Assembly (NCBI GenBank): GCA_934436245.1
Contig: CAKSAM010000006.1
Location: forward strand, 1-64,000
Length of the DNA stretch: 64,000 bases
Direction: 5' to 3'
DNA from: an uncultured Acetatifactor sp.
GTDB taxonomy: Bacteria; Bacillota; Clostridia; Lachnospirales; Lachnospiraceae
The notes beneath the pieces are model-generated. The model ran no database searches. It had not been told where the DNA came from and saw only the letters and a list, made by a program, of their open reading frames with translations. Below, one piece after another: positions 1 to 8,192 of this stretch; position 1 is the stretch's first letter, and every line of letters starts with the position of its first letter. A program made the translations under genes and the position numbers.

Positions 1-21
1 ATCAGGAACTATGAGAAATAG
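1..21 (+). CDS. 3' end of an upstream coding region (partial)
   Basis: The first seven codons in frame 1 read I-R-N-Y-E-K-stop, ending just before the ribosome binding site of the next gene. This would be the tail of a gene lying outside the window. In related loci a baseplate J-type gene commonly precedes the gpI-like gene, but nothing in these few codons shows the family. The reading frame itself is inferred only from the tight spacing. Confidence 0.35.
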   Translation: MRNYEK

Positions 22-35
22 GGAAGGAAAGCGGT

Positions 36-1139
36 ATGGCAGCAGTTACTTATTCAATTAAGAAGAACCGTATCAAAAAAGGACTGTGCAGGGGCTTCTC
101 GCTGGAGAACGAAGATGTTCTCACAGCTGTGCCCACGGAACAGGAGCACTATCTTTTCCTTCAGGGAATTGATGCCGTCAAGGAGGACATGACGTGGGGA
201 AGACTGCATTTTGAGATGCAGCTTTCGGAGAATGCCGTCTGTCTTGTCTATGTCATGGCATTGAATCAGGACAGTTTTTACCGGAACGGAAAGGAGACGG
301 CTATCAGCGCTTTTCTGACAGATCCGGAAGAGCCTGACAACCTGAAGGTGCAGTTCTTTCAGGAGATTGGCGCAAAGCGTTGTGTGAATACGTCAGACAT
401 CCTGCTGTATGAACAGAGTGGAAGGTATCTCTATCTGATGATCAAAGTGATAGGAGAGGGGGTCAATACAATCTCCCACATCCGGGTGGAACAGCAGGGT
501 GACAATTTTATGGATACTTTCCCGGAGATCTACCGGGAGAGGAACAGCTTTTTCCATCGCTATCTTTCGGTATTTTCCAGTATCTATCAGGAGTTTCAGG
601 AAAATATCGACCAGGTGGACAGACTGCTTGACCTTGACACCTGCCCCCAGGAAATGCTGCCGATGTATGGCAGATGGATGGGGATTGAACTGGGGGATGA
701 ATGTAAGGATGAGCCGTGGCTGAGGACGTTGATCAAGGAAGCGTACCGGCTGAACTGTATGAGAGGCAGTAAATGGGCCATTGAGAGGATTGCGGAGATC
801 GTTCTCGGAGAACCGGTGGTCGTGCTGGAGAGCAACGTCATGAAGGCCTATGTGGAGGAGACAGAGCAGGAACAGTTTAAGATGCTGTACGGCGACAGCC
901 CCTATGATGTCACCATTCTGATCAACAGACATGTGACAGAGGCTTTAAAATCCCGGCTGATGCTGTTGATCAACCAGTACAGGCCTATCCGCAGCCGGAT
1001 ACATATCGTATATCTGAAGGAAGCCGGCAATATGGATTATCACACCTATATGGATATGAATGCCCGCATGATCTGCGATAATGCGGGACAGTTGGATACC
1101 GATGCACAATATATGGATGGCATTGTGACACTACAGTAA
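36..1139 (+). CDS. Contractile-tail baseplate protein, P2 gpI-like
   Basis: A 367-residue protein whose second half (about residues 160-330) resembles the phage tail protein I / P2-gpI family. The P-E-I-Y-R-E-R segment, a short acidic helix ('QENIDQVDRLLDLDTCP'), the Y-G-R-W-M-G-I-E-L core and the conserved R-G-S-K-W-A-I-E-R-I segment support this. Members sit at the baseplate periphery of P2-like tails and of Afp/PVC-type injection systems. The first 150 residues are a beta-rich region I cannot place. The ATG follows a GGAAGGAAAG ribosome binding site. No phage head, integrase or lysis genes are nearby; AAA+ ATPases and toxin-like genes follow, so an eCIS is favoured over a prophage. Confidence 0.75.
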   Translation: MAAVTYSIKKNRIKKGLCRGFSLENEDVLTAVPTEQEHYLFLQGIDAVKEDMTWGRLHFEMQLSENAVCLVYVMALNQDSFYRNGKETAISAFLTDPEEPDNLKVQFFQEIGAKRCVNTSDILLYEQSGRYLYLMIKVIGEGVNTISHIRVEQQGDNFMDTFPEIYRERNSFFHRYLSVFSSIYQEFQENIDQVDRLLDLDTCPQEMLPMYGRWMGIELGDECKDEPWLRTLIKEAYRLNCMRGSKWAIERIAEIVLGEPVVVLESNVMKAYVEETEQEQFKMLYGDSPYDVTILINRHVTEALKSRLMLLINQYRPIRSRIHIVYLKEAGNMDYHTYMDMNARMICDNAGQLDTDAQYMDGIVTLQ

Positions 1140-1154
1140 AGGAGCAGACGGAAC

Positions 1155-1454
1155 ATGAATCTTACAGAGACAAGAAATGACAGCACAATCCAGATCAAAA
1201 TTGAAGGCAGAGTGGATACCACCACAAGCCCACAGTTACAGCAGGCAATTCTGACAGCATTTCAGAAGGGGAGTAAGGTGGTTTTGGATTTCGGGGGAGT
1301 GAACTATGTGTCCAGCGCAGGACTGAGAGCCCTGCTGATCGGTCAGAAGACAGCTATGTCAAAGGGCGGCAGCATGGTGATCGTGCATGTCTGCGATGAG
1401 GTTTTGAGTGTGCTCAAGATGTCAGGGTTCAGCGGCATACTGCAGATCGAGTAA
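1155..1454 (+). CDS. STAS-domain anti-sigma factor antagonist (RsbV/SpoIIAA-like)
   Basis: A 99-residue single STAS domain. It has the usual beta start, a V-V-L-D-F-G-G-V strand and the Y-V-S-S-A-G-L-R-A-L loop, where Ser53/Ser54 occupies the phosphorylation site known in SpoIIAA and RsbV. In the family the unphosphorylated form binds an RsbW-type kinase and frees its partner, while phosphorylation inactivates it. A matching kinase (7763-8179) and PP2C phosphatase (5720-7741) lie in the same gene block, so this is the switch component of a partner-switching module. No sigma factor gene is in the window, so the final target is unknown. Confidence 0.88.
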   Translation: MNLTETRNDSTIQIKIEGRVDTTTSPQLQQAILTAFQKGSKVVLDFGGVNYVSSAGLRALLIGQKTAMSKGGSMVIVHVCDEVLSVLKMSGFSGILQIE

Positions 1455-1463
1455 TGGTGATTG

Positions 1464-2105
1464 ATGATGATTCGATTTGTAGATGTATCTGCTGGATACG
1501 GAACGGAACAGGAACCGGTATTTACGCATTTCAGTGAGACCATAGAGGACGGAGAATTCGTTCTGGTGACAGGAGAGAGCGGCGTGGGAAAGAGCACCTT
1601 TGTCAGACTGCTGCTGCGCGAGCTCCTGCCTTTGGAGGGGCAGGTGTGCGTGGACGGACAGGATCTGTCGTTGCTTAAGAGAGGGCAGATTCCCGCCTAC
1701 CGCCGGAAGCTTGGAGTCGTGTTTCAGGATCACCGACTGATTCCTGACCGGAGCGCCTATGAAAATGTGAAGCTGGCGCGGCTGGTGGCAGGGGGAAGGA
1801 GCCGGGATACCGACCAGATGATCTGTTCCCTGTTCTCTCTATTCGGTATCACAGAATTGTATAAACGCTATCCCAATGAGATGTCCGGTGGACAGCAGCA
1901 GAAGGTCTGTCTGGCGAGAGCGGTAATGAATTACCCAAGGTATCTTCTGGCAGATGAGCCTACGGGGAACCTTGACCCGGAGTCCTCAAGGGAGATCATG
2001 AAGTTTTTTGAACTGGTTCACAGACAGGGAACAACGGTCATAGTTGTGACACATGACCTTGAGGCGGCAGACGGACTTGCCTGCCGCAGGATAGAACTTT
2101 CCTGA
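1464..2105 (+). CDS. Orphan FtsE/LolD-like ABC ATPase
   Basis: An ABC nucleotide-binding domain of about 213 residues with Walker A G-E-S-G-V-G-K-S-T, signature M-S-G-G-Q-Q-Q, Walker B Y-L-L-A-D-E-P-T-G-N-L-D and an H-loop T-H-D. The D-E-P-T-G-N-L-D string and short size are typical of the FtsE/LolD/MacB group. No FtsX- or MacB-type membrane partner is encoded beside it, which is unusual. Possible starts are TTG 1461, ATG 1464 and ATG 1467; the ribosome binding site is weak, so the exact start is uncertain. It sits inside the injection-system block. An effect on envelope or hydrolase control is inference only. Confidence 0.85.
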   Translation: MMIRFVDVSAGYGTEQEPVFTHFSETIEDGEFVLVTGESGVGKSTFVRLLLRELLPLEGQVCVDGQDLSLLKRGQIPAYRRKLGVVFQDHRLIPDRSAYENVKLARLVAGGRSRDTDQMICSLFSLFGITELYKRYPNEMSGGQQQKVCLARAVMNYPRYLLADEPTGNLDPESSREIMKFFELVHRQGTTVIVVTHDLEAADGLACRRIELS

Positions 2106-2192
2106 GCAGGAAAGGGGAGTTTTGTGCCGATGCATACCCGGCACAGAGTTGATATGACAGAGAGTGTGTGCAGAAAAGGAAAGAGGAAAAAT

Positions 2193-3476
2193 ATGCAGAA
2201 CAATGTACAGAAAATGGTTTTTGAGAAAGTGATTGCACCTTTTGCAGACAGAAAATACGGATACGTGGGTGCGGAGCTTGAGTATCCGATCCTTCCGGAA
2301 AATGACGAGACGCCGTTGGCCGATATCGGTTCAGAGTTCCTGAAATATCTGGTAGATGAGCACGGCTTCAAGGTATCCGGTATCGGAAGTGACGGCAGAT
2401 ACATGAGAGTTGACCGGGATGGGGATGATGTATCCTTCGATTATTCTTATATCCTGCTGGAGTTTTCTATGGCAAAACAGGAGAGTCTGGTTACGATCTA
2501 CGTGCATTTTCTTCCCCTTTTCCGCCTTGCAAAGGAGTATTATGAAAAGAAGGGCTGCCTGATCGGCTGCTTCGGCAGGGTTCCGTTCCACACTCACAAG
2601 GGTGAATATACGCAGGATCCGTTCTACACCATGATCCGGGCTTATCTGACAGAGTACGGTGAGGAGAAAGATCTAAACAAGTATTTTGCCAATATGGCAT
2701 CTGTGCAGACACATATCGACGTGCCGATGGATGCGCTGCTTAAGACTTATAACCTGTTTAATGAACTGGATTTCGTGGGGGCGCTGCTGTTTGCCAATTC
2801 CGGAAAGCTGGAGGACCCCGGTTCCACAGTGTGGTGTATGAGGGATGAAGCCTGGGAGAAATGTGGTATCCCTGACATCGGTGTATATCCCGGGAGCTTT
2901 TCTTCACTGGAGGATGTAGCGGCGGCCATCGCCGGGGAAGAGATCTTTATCGAGCCGGTGGACGGCGGCATCCGGGGCATGCAGCCAATCTCTTTGGAGA
3001 AGTATTTTGGCGAGCAGGGCAATGATCCGGAGCGTTTTCAGTTCTTCCGGAGTTTCAAGCATGTGGTGCTCAACGGCTATCATGTGCTGGAGGTGCGCAG
3101 TGACTGTACACAGCCGCTGGCAGACTGTCTGCTGCCGGGAGCCTTCCATCTGGGAATTGCCATGAATTTCGACAAGGCGGCAGAGCTTGTTAAGCGCTTC
3201 AAGGCCGATAACGGCATTACGGAGGATTATGCAGAACTTCGTAAGAAGGCGGCAGAAGGAGTGGAAATTGCGGATGAGGATGCTCTCTATAGCTTCCTGC
3301 AGCAGTTGTACGAGGCGGCAAAGGAAGGACTTGCCAAGCGCGGATACGGCGAGGAGAAGCTGATGGCAGGTCTGCAGGACAGAATAGATAAAAGGGAGAA
3401 TCCCGCACAGAGGGCGAAGAAACTGCTGGCTAAGACCGGTGATTTCAAAGCAGTGGCGAGGGAATTCTGTCGATAA
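2193..3476 (+). CDS. Glutamate-cysteine ligase-like (GCS2 family) protein
   Basis: A 427-residue protein resembling the GCS2 carboxylate-amine ligase family. It has the early V-G-A-E-L-E-Y-P motif (metal/ATP-site glutamates), an S-D-G-R-Y-M-R segment, F-D-Y-S-Y-I-L-L-E-F-S, and an M-A-S-V-Q-T-H-I-D-V block like the substrate segment of plant/proteobacterial-type GshA. Families of this kind form gamma-glutamyl or similar peptide bonds with ATP. ATG 2193 is preferred because AAAGGAAAGAGG lies just upstream; a GTG at 2124 would add 23 residues. It lies between injection-system regulators, not with glutathione genes, so its real substrate is open. Confidence 0.65.
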   Translation: MQNNVQKMVFEKVIAPFADRKYGYVGAELEYPILPENDETPLADIGSEFLKYLVDEHGFKVSGIGSDGRYMRVDRDGDDVSFDYSYILLEFSMAKQESLVTIYVHFLPLFRLAKEYYEKKGCLIGCFGRVPFHTHKGEYTQDPFYTMIRAYLTEYGEEKDLNKYFANMASVQTHIDVPMDALLKTYNLFNELDFVGALLFANSGKLEDPGSTVWCMRDEAWEKCGIPDIGVYPGSFSSLEDVAAAIAGEEIFIEPVDGGIRGMQPISLEKYFGEQGNDPERFQFFRSFKHVVLNGYHVLEVRSDCTQPLADCLLPGAFHLGIAMNFDKAAELVKRFKADNGITEDYAELRKKAAEGVEIADEDALYSFLQQLYEAAKEGLAKRGYGEEKLMAGLQDRIDKRENPAQRAKKLLAKTGDFKAVAREFCR

Positions 3477-3491
3477 CAGGAGGAAAGTGTC

Positions 3492-4451
3492 ATGAAGTTC
3501 AAAGGCACAAAGGTTGTGGCTACCCTTGGAATTTTAGCAGTGCTGTCTGTTGCTGCTTTATCTGTCATGGTTCCCACTTCCCAAACGGTGGAAGCGGAGG
3601 AACTGTCACAGGAGACAAAACAGCAGACGATTCCGGCGAAAACGGAAGATAGAAACAGCGGAGAGAACGACAGCCGGGGGACAGCACCCGGCGGAATAGA
3701 GGAGATAAAGGAGCGTGGCGTTCTGGTGGCTGGGATTCCCAGAGACGATCTGCTGGCTTTTTATGAGGAAGACGGGGAAGGAAATATGTCGGGAACGGAT
3801 GTGGAACTGGCGAAAAGCATCGCAGCCTCCCTCGGCGTAGATATCGTCTTCTCCAGAGAGGCCGTCAACAATGATGAGTTGACAAAGCAGCTGGAAAACG
3901 GGGAAATCGATATGGTGGTCGCCACCTACAGCAGGACACTGGACAGAGCGTTGCGTGTGAGACTGTCGGAGCCCTATCTGTCCATCGGAATGGCGGTGAT
4001 GATCAACAAGCAGGCGGCGGTACAGCGGGGAGTGACCCAGAATCCTGCGGGCTACCTCAAGACTTCCGGGGAGAAGATTGCGGTCATTGCCGGAACCTCC
4101 CATGTAGATCTGTGCCGGGAACTGTTCCCGGACTGCGAGATTGTCGAGGCGCAGGACTATGAAGAAGCAGTGGAGCTGGTAAAGCATAACAAAGTATTTG
4201 CTTATTTCTGCGGAGAGCTGGAATTCTATTCCGAGATCTGCAGAGACAGGGAACTCCAGATCTATACGGATGTCTATGTCTATTCCGACATTAAGGACGA
4301 GTTCTGTGTGGCTGTCTCCAAAGAGAATGAAGAACTTCAGGACTATATAAATATGTATCTTGCCATGTCACCGAAGCTGACGATCGACGACATTCACAAG
4401 AGATATGACCAATATTACGGTGGGGAGGCACAGGATGAAGAGAATGAATAA
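3492..4451 (+). CDS. Family 3 solute-binding protein, amino-acid type
   Basis: A 319-residue exported protein. The N-terminus has a Sec signal (K-F-K-G-T-K then a hydrophobic stretch to V-E-A-E-E) with no lipobox cysteine. From about residue 72 it matches bacterial extracellular solute-binding family 3: I-K-E-R-G-V-L-V-A-G-I, G-T-D-V-E-L-A-K-S-I-A, G-E-I-D-M-V-V-A-T-Y-S-R-T. Such proteins bind polar amino acids, usually for ABC importers. No ABC permease is present. The gene overlaps by 17 nt a DAACS-type carrier gene, and a sensor phosphatase follows, so it may feed a sensing complex rather than an importer (inference). Confidence 0.83.
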   Translation: MKFKGTKVVATLGILAVLSVAALSVMVPTSQTVEAEELSQETKQQTIPAKTEDRNSGENDSRGTAPGGIEEIKERGVLVAGIPRDDLLAFYEEDGEGNMSGTDVELAKSIAASLGVDIVFSREAVNNDELTKQLENGEIDMVVATYSRTLDRALRVRLSEPYLSIGMAVMINKQAAVQRGVTQNPAGYLKTSGEKIAVIAGTSHVDLCRELFPDCEIVEAQDYEEAVELVKHNKVFAYFCGELEFYSEICRDRELQIYTDVYVYSDIKDEFCVAVSKENEELQDYINMYLAMSPKLTIDDIHKRYDQYYGGEAQDEENE

Positions 4452-5736
4452 GATACTTTCCTCGCCGGTCACGCTGTTTGTCGGCATACTTGCGGGATTC
4501 CTGATCGCTTTCTTCGCAAAGCCGCTGGTTCCGATTCTGAGACCGTTTTCAACGGTATATCTGAATCTGCTGAAAATGTGTGTCATACCCATTGTCTCCA
4601 CGGCAGTGGCAGTCAATCTGCGGAGACTGGTGGGACATAAGACACAGGGGATTATGTTAAGATGGATCCTGATCGTCATCTGTGGACTGCTGGCAGCGGC
4701 CGCTGTCGGAACAGGGGTAAGCTTCCTGTGCAGAGCATGGGCAACGCCCAGTGCGGATGCAATCCAGCAGCTTACCAACACCGAAGACAATGCAGATGCC
4801 ATCACCTTTTACACGGTGAGCTATTATGATCCGGAGATAAGCCAGGAAGTGACAGAGAACAGCTTTTCCATGGTAGAATTTCTTACGGATACGGTGCCTA
4901 CGAATATATTTGAGTCACTGAGCAATAACAATATGATGCAGATCATCTTCTTCTTCGTGGTAGTGGGTGTCCTGCTTGGAATCCTTCCGGCGGAAGAAAC
5001 AGATGTCATAACGGCTGGCCTGGAGGGAATCTATCAGATGTTCTGCCATTTTGTGAAGGACATCCTGCTGTTTTTACCCTTCGGTATGTGTGCAATGCTC
5101 GCCGTGCAGTTTGCAGAGTGCGATCTGGTACAGATGATGGGCGTGGTAGGAAAGTTTATCCTGCTCCAGTGGGGCGTTATGCTTCTGCTTACATTGATCG
5201 CTTTCTGCATCATACAGGTGAGAACGGGACTTTCCATGAAGGAGCATCTGAAGGCAATCAGGAAGACCTTTTTCGTCGCCTTCGGAACGAGCAGCTGTAT
5301 CGCTTCCATTTCGGTGGCTATGGAGGATTCGGTGGACAGACTGGGGCTGGATGAAGAAGTGACCAAGGCAATTCTGCCTATCGGGATCACGACCTTCCAA
5401 TACGGCGTGATCGCCAGCGGTGCCATCGCAGCCGTATACGGCACCAGCATTTACCCGGTGGACGTTACCGTCCAGACGATCATTGTCATACTGATCGGGG
5501 CCATTGCTTTTTCCCTGTCGATCATCGGTGCGCCGGGGGTTGTGGCGGTCTCCATGTTAAGCATTATATTGACACCGTTAGGAATCCCCAGTGAGACCAT
5601 CGTATTGATCTATCTGGCGACCATACCGTTTTTTGATCCGATCGCTGTATTTTCCAGCGTATATTCCAATATAGCAGTGACAGCCCTCGTTGTGCCGGGA
5701 AAGGGGAAGAAGGAGAAAAATGAAGTTTCGAAATAA
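4435..5736 (+). CDS. Divergent DAACS (glutamate/dicarboxylate:cation symporter-like) membrane protein
   Basis: A 433-residue polytopic membrane protein of the dicarboxylate/amino acid:cation symporter fold. It shows the M-K-M-C-V-I-P-I-V segment of TM3, the long TM4 loop, the A-I-L-P-I-G-I-T-T segment and a G-A-P-G-V helical-hairpin-2 tip. The substrate motif N-M-D-G-T of Glt transporters is absent (T-T-F-Q-Y-G-V there). The TM8 D-x-x-R-T-x-x-N pattern is altered to F-D-P-I-A-V-F-S-S-V-Y-S-N, losing the arginine that binds side-chain carboxylate. Substrate may differ, or the protein may act as a sensor. ATG 4435 follows GGGGAGG; the gene overlaps its neighbours on both sides by 17 nt, suggesting translational coupling. 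Confidence 0.82.
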   Translation: MKRMNKILSSPVTLFVGILAGFLIAFFAKPLVPILRPFSTVYLNLLKMCVIPIVSTAVAVNLRRLVGHKTQGIMLRWILIVICGLLAAAAVGTGVSFLCRAWATPSADAIQQLTNTEDNADAITFYTVSYYDPEISQEVTENSFSMVEFLTDTVPTNIFESLSNNNMMQIIFFFVVVGVLLGILPAEETDVITAGLEGIYQMFCHFVKDILLFLPFGMCAMLAVQFAECDLVQMMGVVGKFILLQWGVMLLLTLIAFCIIQVRTGLSMKEHLKAIRKTFFVAFGTSSCIASISVAMEDSVDRLGLDEEVTKAILPIGITTFQYGVIASGAIAAVYGTSIYPVDVTVQTIIVILIGAIAFSLSIIGAPGVVAVSMLSIILTPLGIPSETIVLIYLATIPFFDPIAVFSSVYSNIAVTALVVPGKGKKEKNEVSK

Positions 5737-7741
5737 GATATTTTTGATGATGATAATGATCTCACTGCTGACTCTGGTCAGCCTCGGTGCAGTATCTGTG
5801 ATACAGTTCCTGCACACGAAGACGGAGGTCAGGAACCGTCTGGAGGAGCAGAAGGACATTCTGTATGCTAAAAATATGGAGATCATGACGGGATCCCAGG
5901 AGGACAGTGTCAAATCCTTTGCCTATGAGTATGCCAGCACGCTGGAGAACAATCTGGACGAGATCGAGCAGGAACTGACAGTCATGGCATCCTATCTGCA
6001 GAAGCTGTACAGAGACGGGGTATCGGAGCAGTCCGCTTATTCCGATTCACTGGTATATCTGCAGCCCGGTGTCACTTATGAGGAGGTGAGAGGGGAGTTC
6101 CAGAGCATAAAATCCGTCCGGGATATGATACACATTATTCTGCCGGAGGGCAGCCGTTCCATGATCTACTATGTGACCCAGAGCGGAATGCTGTTGTCTG
6201 ATCTGGAGATAGAATACGGCGGCTCCGAGGTAGACCGGAGAGAGAGAGACTGGTATATTGCAGCGGCAGAGAGCGGAAGCATCTGCTGGATGCCCCCCTA
6301 TAAGGATGCGTTGACGGGCGAGATGACGCTGACCTGTTCCATGCCGGTCATCGTGGACGGGGAGCTGAAGGGCGTGATCGGAGAGGACATTTATCTGACG
6401 GATGTCTGCGATACGATTCTACAGCAGGATCAGAACATTTTCGAGAATGTCTTCCTTTTGACGGAGGACGGCAGCTATATCGTGGGAACGCAGGATGAGT
6501 TTGACGAAAAACTCTCCGAATATACGAAACAGATGCAGCAGGAACTCAATGACGGTGTGGCGGTAAGAATTCTGGATCAGGAGAGACTGATCCTGGGCAG
6601 CGCCACCATCGAAAATACAGGCTGGGATGTCTTTGTGGCGCTGGATTACAGCCGTCTGGAGCAGCCGGTACAGAATGTCGGAGAAGCAATTACAGAAAGC
6701 TCCGCTGCGACCATCACCTTTTTAGAGCAGAATATACGGAACGTACTTGTAAGCTTCGGTATTCTTGCACTGGTGCTGCTTATCATTGTCGGAGTGGTGT
6801 CCTCGGCATTTTCCAGGACGCTGGTGGAGCCCATTGAGGAACTGACTCATGGAGCCGAGATTATCAGTAAGGGAAATCTGGACTACCATCTGGACATCCA
6901 TACTGACGGCGAGATCAAGAATCTTGCGGATGCTTTTTCCGCCATGACGGTAGACTTGAAGAATTATATTGAGAATCTGAACAAGGTGACGGCGGAGAGG
7001 GAGAGAATCGGCGCAGAACTGAATGTCGCAGCGAAGATCCAGGAGGATATGCTGCCAAAGATATTCCCCGCTTTCCCTGACCGGAAGGAATTTGACGTTA
7101 TTGCGGCGATGGATCCCGCCAAGGCCGTGGGAGGAGACTTCTATGACTTCTTTATGACGGACGATGACCATTTAGCCATCGTTATGTCCGATGTGTCCAG
7201 CAAGGGAGTTCCGGCGGCTCTGTTTATGGTCATTGCCAAGACACTGATTAAAAACTATGCGTGTCAGATGCATGATCTCGGCAAGGTGTACGAGGTGGTA
7301 AACAATCAGCTGTGCGAGGGAAATGAAGAGAGCATGTTTGTCACTTCCTTTATGGCAGTCATAACCATCAGCACGGGAGAGATGGAATTTGTGAATGCGG
7401 GACACAACCCGCAGCTGTGGATGCACGACGGAGATACCTTTGACTGGATCAAGACAGATCCGGGCTTTGTTCTGGCCGGACTTCCGGGGATTCCTTATGT
7501 CAGCCATAAGCTCCAGCTTTCCCATGGTGACAGGATTTTCCTGTATACAGACGGCGTGACGGAGGCACAGAACAGTGTGAGGGAGCTGTTTGGGGAAGAG
7601 AGACTTTTAGAGAGCCTGAACCGTTATGGCAGAAAGCCGATGGATCAGCTGCTGCCTGCAGTCAGAGCGGATGTCGATGCATTTGTGGGCGGTGCGGAGC
7701 AATTTGATGATATAACGATGCTTGCCTTTGAATATCGATGA
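5720..7741 (+). CDS. Membrane SpoIIE-type PP2C phosphatase with Cache-like sensor and HAMP
   Basis: A 673-residue protein: TM helix (about 8-28), extracellular dCache-like domain (about 30-335), second TM (about 340-365), HAMP linker (about 367-425), short coiled coil, then a SpoIIE/RsbU-type PP2C domain (about 445-670). The catalytic domain has G-G-D-F-Y-D-F-F (Asp473), S-D-V-S-S-K-G-V-P-A-A (Asp491) and the C-terminal F-D-D-I-T-M-L, as expected for metal-binding phosphatases that dephosphorylate STAS antagonists. The sensor has R176-D-W178-Y179, P-Y-K-D and G-E-D223-I, matching part of the amine/carboxylate-binding pattern of amino-acid dCache domains. It probably activates the STAS protein at 1155. 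ATG 5720 follows AAGAAGGAG. Confidence 0.9.
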   Translation: MKFRNKIFLMMIMISLLTLVSLGAVSVIQFLHTKTEVRNRLEEQKDILYAKNMEIMTGSQEDSVKSFAYEYASTLENNLDEIEQELTVMASYLQKLYRDGVSEQSAYSDSLVYLQPGVTYEEVRGEFQSIKSVRDMIHIILPEGSRSMIYYVTQSGMLLSDLEIEYGGSEVDRRERDWYIAAAESGSICWMPPYKDALTGEMTLTCSMPVIVDGELKGVIGEDIYLTDVCDTILQQDQNIFENVFLLTEDGSYIVGTQDEFDEKLSEYTKQMQQELNDGVAVRILDQERLILGSATIENTGWDVFVALDYSRLEQPVQNVGEAITESSAATITFLEQNIRNVLVSFGILALVLLIIVGVVSSAFSRTLVEPIEELTHGAEIISKGNLDYHLDIHTDGEIKNLADAFSAMTVDLKNYIENLNKVTAERERIGAELNVAAKIQEDMLPKIFPAFPDRKEFDVIAAMDPAKAVGGDFYDFFMTDDDHLAIVMSDVSSKGVPAALFMVIAKTLIKNYACQMHDLGKVYEVVNNQLCEGNEESMFVTSFMAVITISTGEMEFVNAGHNPQLWMHDGDTFDWIKTDPGFVLAGLPGIPYVSHKLQLSHGDRIFLYTDGVTEAQNSVRELFGEERLLESLNRYGRKPMDQLLPAVRADVDAFVGGAEQFDDITMLAFEYR

Positions 7742-7762
7742 GACAGAAAGGATAGGAATGTC

Positions 7763-8179
7763 GTGGAAAAAGAGTTAAAGCTGTCTGCATGTGATGAGAA
7801 TATGGGAACCGTGATGGAGCAGGTAGAACGGATGCTGGCACAGACTGCCTGTGACGAGATGACACGGATGCAGATCATGATGGCGGCGGAGGAACTGTTT
7901 GTCAATATAGCGCATTATGCCTACGGCGGAGAGCCGGGGGAGGCAGTCCTTACGATGAAGATCATGGAGGATCCGAAACGATTTCACATGACCTTCAGAG
8001 ATCATGGTATACCGTACAATCCGCTGGAACACAAAGATCCCGATATTACACTGCCTGTGGAGGAAAGAGAGATCGGCGGATTGGGAATTTTTCTGATCAA
8101 GAATACTATGGATAAGATGGAATATGAGTATCGGGACGGATGGAATGTGCTGTCCATCGAAAAGCGTCTTGCGGAGTAA
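7763..8179 (+). CDS. RsbW-like anti-sigma factor / serine kinase
   Basis: A 138-residue GHKL ATPase of the RsbW/SpoIIAB type. Visible motifs are the N-box A-A-E-E-L-F-V-N48-I, the G1 box F-R-D80-H-G-I-P-Y-N-P-L and the G2 box I-G-G-L-G-I-F. Proteins of this kind phosphorylate a STAS antagonist and, when free, bind and inhibit a sigma factor or other target. The length fits a single kinase domain. GTG 7763 is the start (TAGGA upstream); no in-frame ATG is near. The gene follows the phosphatase by 21 nt, giving a kinase-phosphatase pair for the STAS protein. Confidence 0.9.
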   Translation: MEKELKLSACDENMGTVMEQVERMLAQTACDEMTRMQIMMAAEELFVNIAHYAYGGEPGEAVLTMKIMEDPKRFHMTFRDHGIPYNPLEHKDPDITLPVEEREIGGLGIFLIKNTMDKMEYEYRDGWNVLSIEKRLAE

Positions 8180-8192
8180 GAAGGGAGCAGAT

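Noticed and set aside
36..1139. Prophage or remnant
   Set aside because: Only a gpI-like tail gene is present. No integrase, terminase, capsid, holin or lysin gene is seen, and the neighbours are regulators, AAA+ ATPases and toxin-like genes.
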